Of a DNA stretch of 64,000 bases, positions 60,770 through 64,000 are shown in pieces. The notes under the pieces were generated by a model. The model did no database searches and had not been told where the DNA came from. It saw only the letters and a program-made list of their open reading frames with translations. The DNA is from Pseudomonas thivervalensis (GTDB lineage Bacteria > Pseudomonadota > Gammaproteobacteria > Pseudomonadales > Pseudomonadaceae), in the NCBI RefSeq assembly GCF_001269655.1, contig NZ_LHVE01000009.1, positions 186,001-250,000 of the forward strand, in the 5' to 3' direction. A program made the translations under genes and the position numbers. Numbering within the stretch: position 1 is the first letter of the stretch; every line of letters starts with the position of its first letter.

Positions 60770-62995
60770 ATGTCTGTTGCACGTCGACCTTGTGGTGAGT
60801 CTGCGTTATCCCTCGCGATTCGTACCGCCACCCTGAGTTTCATTCTGGTCGCAGGAAGCGCCACTGCCTGGGCGGCAACCCCCGGGCAAAAGCCCGCTGC
60901 CGATCCAACCTCGAACGTCCCTGCGGTCGACAACGGCCAAGGCTTGATCCTTGACGCCACCAACATCACCGGCACCCACAACAACCCGAGCGCACTGCCG
61001 GCCGAGCTGGCGGGTGGTCAAGTGGCGCGTGGCGCCCGCTTGGGGATGATGGGCAACAAGGACGTGATGGACACGCCGTTCAGCGTGACCAGCTACACCG
61101 CCAAGACCCTGGCCGACCTGCAAACCGTGACCGCGGCCGATGCCTTGCAACGAGACCCGTCTGTGCGCTCGACGGGCCAGGTGGGCGGCATTGTCGATTC
61201 GTTTTTCATCCGGGGTTTTCCGATTGGCGAGGGCAACCTTGGCGAACTGGCCTATGACGGCGTCTACGGCGTGGCGCCCAACTACCGGGTATTTACCGAC
61301 TACGCCGAACGGGTCGAAGTGCTCAAGGGACCGGGCGCCCTGATGTACGGCATGTCTCCGAACAGTGGGGTGGGCGGGGTGATCAATATCGTTCCCAAGC
61401 GGGCGCTGGACGAAGACCTGACACGCTTTACCGGCAGCTATGCGTCTGATACCTACGTGGGCGGGCACTTGGACGTCAGCCGTCGATTCGGCTCGCAAAA
61501 CCAGTTCGGCGTGCGCTTCAACGGCAGCCTCCAGGGTGGCGACACGGCCGTCAATGATCAGGAACGCGAGCTCAACATTGGCGCCATCGCCTTCGATTAT
61601 CGCGGTGAGCGTCTGCGCTTGAACCTCGACTTCATCAGCCAGAAAGAAAGCTTCGAAGGTGCTTCGCGGCCCTTCACCGTCGCGCCTGGCGTGGAGATTC
61701 CATCGGCCCCCAACGGCCGCACCAACGCGTCGCAGAAATGGGGTTGGTCGGACACCAAGGAGCAGTCGGCATTGCTCGGTGGCGAATATGACCTGACGGA
61801 CTCGATCACGGTATTCGCCCATGCCGGTGGTGGCCGATCGGACGTCCAGCGGATGTCGGACCAGGTGCCCAGGATTCTCAACGACGCCGGTGATATCAGC
61901 AACACACCGGGCTATTACAAATTCAACGTGGATCGCTCGACGGCTGATGTGGGCGTGCGTGGCGTGTTCGACACCGGCCCCGTCACCCACACCACCACAT
62001 TGATGGCGAGCACTTATCAGGATGAATTGTCTCGGGGGATCACCAACGGGCCAGCGGTTTTTTCGAACATCTATCACCCGGTGGACGTGGCCAAGCCAGC
62101 CATCAACGCACCCAAGGTGTTGCGCGTCTCTGAGTCGCAGTTGTCCGGTTTCGCCCTGACCGACACTTTGTCGGCCCTGGATGACCGTGTCCAACTGACC
62201 TTGGGGCTGCGCCGGCAGAACATCGAGTCGCGTAATTACAACGCCGCCGGTTCGGTCAGTTCCCGTTATGACGACAGCGCCACGACCCCGATGCTCGGTC
62301 TGGTGGTCAAGCCTTGGGAGGATGTGTCGCTCTACTACAACTATGTCGAAGGCTTGAGTAAAGGTGACGTCGCGCCAGGCACCGCGAGCAACGCCGGCGA
62401 AACATTCGCACCTTATGAATCCAAGCAGCATGAGGTTGGGGTCAAGTACGAGCACGGCACGTTCATGACCACCCTGGCGCTGTTCCAGATCGAGAAGCCC
62501 AGTGGCGAAATCGGTGCGGGCAATGTGTTCTCGGTGCAGGCCGAACAGCGCAACCGTGGCGTGGAATTGAGCGTGTTCGGCGAAGTGGCCCCCGGCACTC
62601 GCTTGATGGGTGGCGTGACACTGCTCGATGGCGAACTGACGGATTCCGCCACCGCGGCCAACCGTGGCAATAAACCGGTGGGCGTGCCTGAGGTACAAGC
62701 CAACCTGTGGGCTGAATGGGACACCCCGTGGGTGGAGGGCTTTACCCTCACCAGCGGTGCGATCTACACCAGCGGCCAATACGTGAACCAGGCCAACACC
62801 CAGGAACTGGACGCCTGGACCCGCTTCGATGCGGGCGCACGCTACGCCACCAAGATCGAAGGTCGACCGACGACGTTCAGGGCCACAGTCCAGAACGTCT
62901 TTGACCGTGAATACTGGTCGGGTGTCGCCTCGTACGGTGCCTTCTCCCCAGGCTCTCCGCGTACCTTGCAGTTGTCGGCCACGGTCGATTTCTAA
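60770..62995 (+). CDS. TonB-dependent siderophore receptor without signalling domain
   Basis: A 741-residue outer-membrane receptor, close paralogue of the one at 55206-57617. Signal peptide near 1-38, a TonB-box-like LILDATNITG near residue 58, plug with MDTPFSVTSYTAKTLADLQTVTAAD, IRGFPIGEGNLGELAYDGVYG, GALMYGMSPNSGVGGVINIVPKRALDEDLTRFTG, and barrel ending LQLSATVDF. It has no STN domain, so it can transport but not signal through FecR. Receptor 1 would then sense the ligand and switch on both. AAAGGA lies before the ATG. Confidence 0.9.
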   Translation: MSVARRPCGESALSLAIRTATLSFILVAGSATAWAATPGQKPAADPTSNVPAVDNGQGLILDATNITGTHNNPSALPAELAGGQVARGARLGMMGNKDVMDTPFSVTSYTAKTLADLQTVTAADALQRDPSVRSTGQVGGIVDSFFIRGFPIGEGNLGELAYDGVYGVAPNYRVFTDYAERVEVLKGPGALMYGMSPNSGVGGVINIVPKRALDEDLTRFTGSYASDTYVGGHLDVSRRFGSQNQFGVRFNGSLQGGDTAVNDQERELNIGAIAFDYRGERLRLNLDFISQKESFEGASRPFTVAPGVEIPSAPNGRTNASQKWGWSDTKEQSALLGGEYDLTDSITVFAHAGGGRSDVQRMSDQVPRILNDAGDISNTPGYYKFNVDRSTADVGVRGVFDTGPVTHTTTLMASTYQDELSRGITNGPAVFSNIYHPVDVAKPAINAPKVLRVSESQLSGFALTDTLSALDDRVQLTLGLRRQNIESRNYNAAGSVSSRYDDSATTPMLGLVVKPWEDVSLYYNYVEGLSKGDVAPGTASNAGETFAPYESKQHEVGVKYEHGTFMTTLALFQIEKPSGEIGAGNVFSVQAEQRNRGVELSVFGEVAPGTRLMGGVTLLDGELTDSATAANRGNKPVGVPEVQANLWAEWDTPWVEGFTLTSGAIYTSGQYVNQANTQELDAWTRFDAGARYATKIEGRPTTFRATVQNVFDREYWSGVASYGAFSPGSPRTLQLSATVDF

Positions 62996-63006
62996 GCAGT
63001 GGGCAA

Positions 63007-63041
63007 GGGTGGCTCAAGCCAAGGGCCACCCCCCTCGTTTT
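63007..63041 (+). terminator. Intrinsic terminator after receptor 2
   Basis: GGGTGGC (63007-63013) and GCCACCC (63025-63031) form a 7 bp stem with an 11-base loop, followed by CCCTCGTTTT. It lies 12 bp after the receptor stop and before the convergent minus-strand gene. Confidence 0.65.
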
Positions 63042-63052
63042 ATAGAGGTAGA

Positions 63053-63976
63053 TCAGAACTTTCTTGGCGCGGGCAGGGGCAAGTCGATACAGCCATGGTC
63101 AAGTGCGCGTCGCGCGGACAAGGGAACCAGCGAAACCAATTCCTCTTCGACGATTTGATTGCTCATGGCCAACTCCAACTCGGGGCAGTCAATGCTGAGC
63201 CAGTCACCGTGTTGGAGCGGTACATTCGCAGTCCGATGGCTCAAGCTGTGAAACACGTAGTGAACCAGCCCGGGCTCGAGAAACTGTTCATGTTTCTCCA
63301 GGAACTCTTCCGAATATCGACGCAGACTCTGCCAGCGATGCAAGCTCATCCGATGGTGACTTGCCGTCAAGGGTTGGCCGTCACGCTCTATCTGGACATT
63401 GATGGCCAAATCAGCCTGCAATTCCCCCACGATCAATGCCGGGGCAATCGCACAGGTACGCAAGTGCGCATGCGCTGAAGAAATGGCGTCACGACCATGC
63501 AACACATGATCGTGAACATCGTTGCCCAGGGTAAAGCCAATGAAGCGCAGCGCGCCAAACGGGTCGACCCAATAAAGGCAGACAATGCACGGCTCGCTAC
63601 TGATGCTTTGTGAATGATAAGGAACCTGCAGAGGGTCGCCGTCGGTCTTGAGCAGTCGGCCGTTACCTTTGTAATGCCAGGCTTGTTCTGTCTTGGCGGT
63701 ACAGAGTGTGACTTCGCTGATCTGGACCCATAAATTGTTATCGGGCTTCAGCGGTGGTCGGTATTTCACTGCCGCGGGTGTAAGCGGGTAGGGCGTGGAC
63801 GGCAGGTCCTGGAGATAGGACTGCCAATCCATATTCCGCTCAGCGCAATGGGCCAGGGCTTCATAAAGATTTCCCTGCGGTGGACGCACTTCCCGACTTT
63901 GACCGGATTTGAAGTCAAATACGCCAAGGCCTCCTTGCGGCACTGGAGAGTCCAGCAACATCACATAATGGGTCAT
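63053..63976 (-). CDS. FAH-superfamily-like protein (AraD1/GguC-type)
   Basis: A 307-residue protein that resembles the fumarylacetoacetate-hydrolase superfamily: AAVKYRPPLKPDNNLWVQISEV near residue 68, SEPCIVCLYWVDPFGALRFIGFTLGNDVHDHVL near residue 128-160 (the E..P and GYTLGND-type strand that carries metal-binding acids), and a C-terminal SLHRWQSLRRYSEEF segment. The fit is to the AraD1/GguC branch, linked to sugar-acid catabolism. The metal site residues are not all recognisable. GGAGGA lies before the ATG at 63976. Function in the siderophore neighbourhood is unknown; the gene may simply be adjacent. Confidence 0.6.
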   Translation of the reverse strand: MTHYVMLLDSPVPQGGLGVFDFKSGQSREVRPPQGNLYEALAHCAERNMDWQSYLQDLPSTPYPLTPAAVKYRPPLKPDNNLWVQISEVTLCTAKTEQAWHYKGNGRLLKTDGDPLQVPYHSQSISSEPCIVCLYWVDPFGALRFIGFTLGNDVHDHVLHGRDAISSAHAHLRTCAIAPALIVGELQADLAINVQIERDGQPLTASHHRMSLHRWQSLRRYSEEFLEKHEQFLEPGLVHYVFHSLSHRTANVPLQHGDWLSIDCPELELAMSNQIVEEELVSLVPLSARRALDHGCIDLPLPAPRKF

Positions 63977-64000
63977 TACTTATCCTCCAGGGTCAAGCGT

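Noticed and set aside
60806..62779. Minus-strand open frame of 657 codons opposite receptor 2
   Set aside because: Same reason: mirror of a well-supported TonB receptor. The similar frame opposite receptor 1 reflects the paralogy, not a real gene.

Overview
The window reads as a chromosomal segment of a fluorescent-group Pseudomonas. This is inferred from the high GC coding style, the REP/REPIN repeats built on GGAGCGAGC and GTAGGAGC hairpins, and the gene families present (SfnB-type acyl-CoA dehydrogenases, CitMHS carriers, MocABC-like genes, FecIR signalling). No rRNA, tRNA, insertion sequence, prophage or CRISPR array was seen. Most of it is metabolic and nutrient-scavenging accessory DNA arranged as operon plus divergent regulator.

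Layout. 0-6 kb: the end of an amine-type FAD oxidoreductase gene, an outer-membrane channel, a small secreted protein, a Tat-exported PLP protein and a Bcr/CflA drug exporter. 6.3-12.5 kb: a minus-strand inositol/rhizopine-like operon (Gfo/Idh/MocA dehydrogenase, TIM-barrel isomerase, periplasmic sugar-binding protein). It diverges from a sigma-54 activator gene and an M42 peptidase gene; the divergent gap holds a -24/-12 promoter and a nested dyad that looks like the activator site. 12.6-21.2 kb: a sulfur-scavenging type cluster (flavin monooxygenase, degenerate AMP-binding protein, LivHM-type transporter with its binding protein and LivF, SfnB-like oxidoreductase). Its livG gene survives only as a 35-codon in-frame remnant. 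Two transcription units in this cluster carry the same upstream palindrome at the same distance from sigma-54-like promoters.

21.2-30 kb: REPINs, a LysE exporter, a lipoprotein, an Ldh/binding-protein/CitMHS operon with divergent LysR, an NmrA/LysR pair, and an HD-GYP response regulator followed at 30.2-34.6 kb by a 1473-residue hybrid kinase. 34.6-41.4 kb: HxlR and an MFS exporter whose N terminus is encoded by a REPIN, then a second LysR/CitMHS module with a GalD-like tautomerase and an OprD-type porin. 41.6-47 kb: a cache-domain protein, GntR, aldehyde dehydrogenase, amino-acid/amine permease and a SnoaL-like secreted protein. 47-52.1 kb: a mipA/response regulator/kinase operon and a NIT-domain chemoreceptor.

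52.1-63 kb is an iron-siderophore uptake island: FecE/FecCD/FecB-type ABC transporter, a TonB receptor with an N-terminal signalling domain, FecR, FecI, an MFS transporter and a second, closely related TonB receptor that lacks the signalling domain. Both receptor genes share an identically spaced upstream block that is a candidate promoter for the local sigma factor. The window ends with an FAH-superfamily-like gene.
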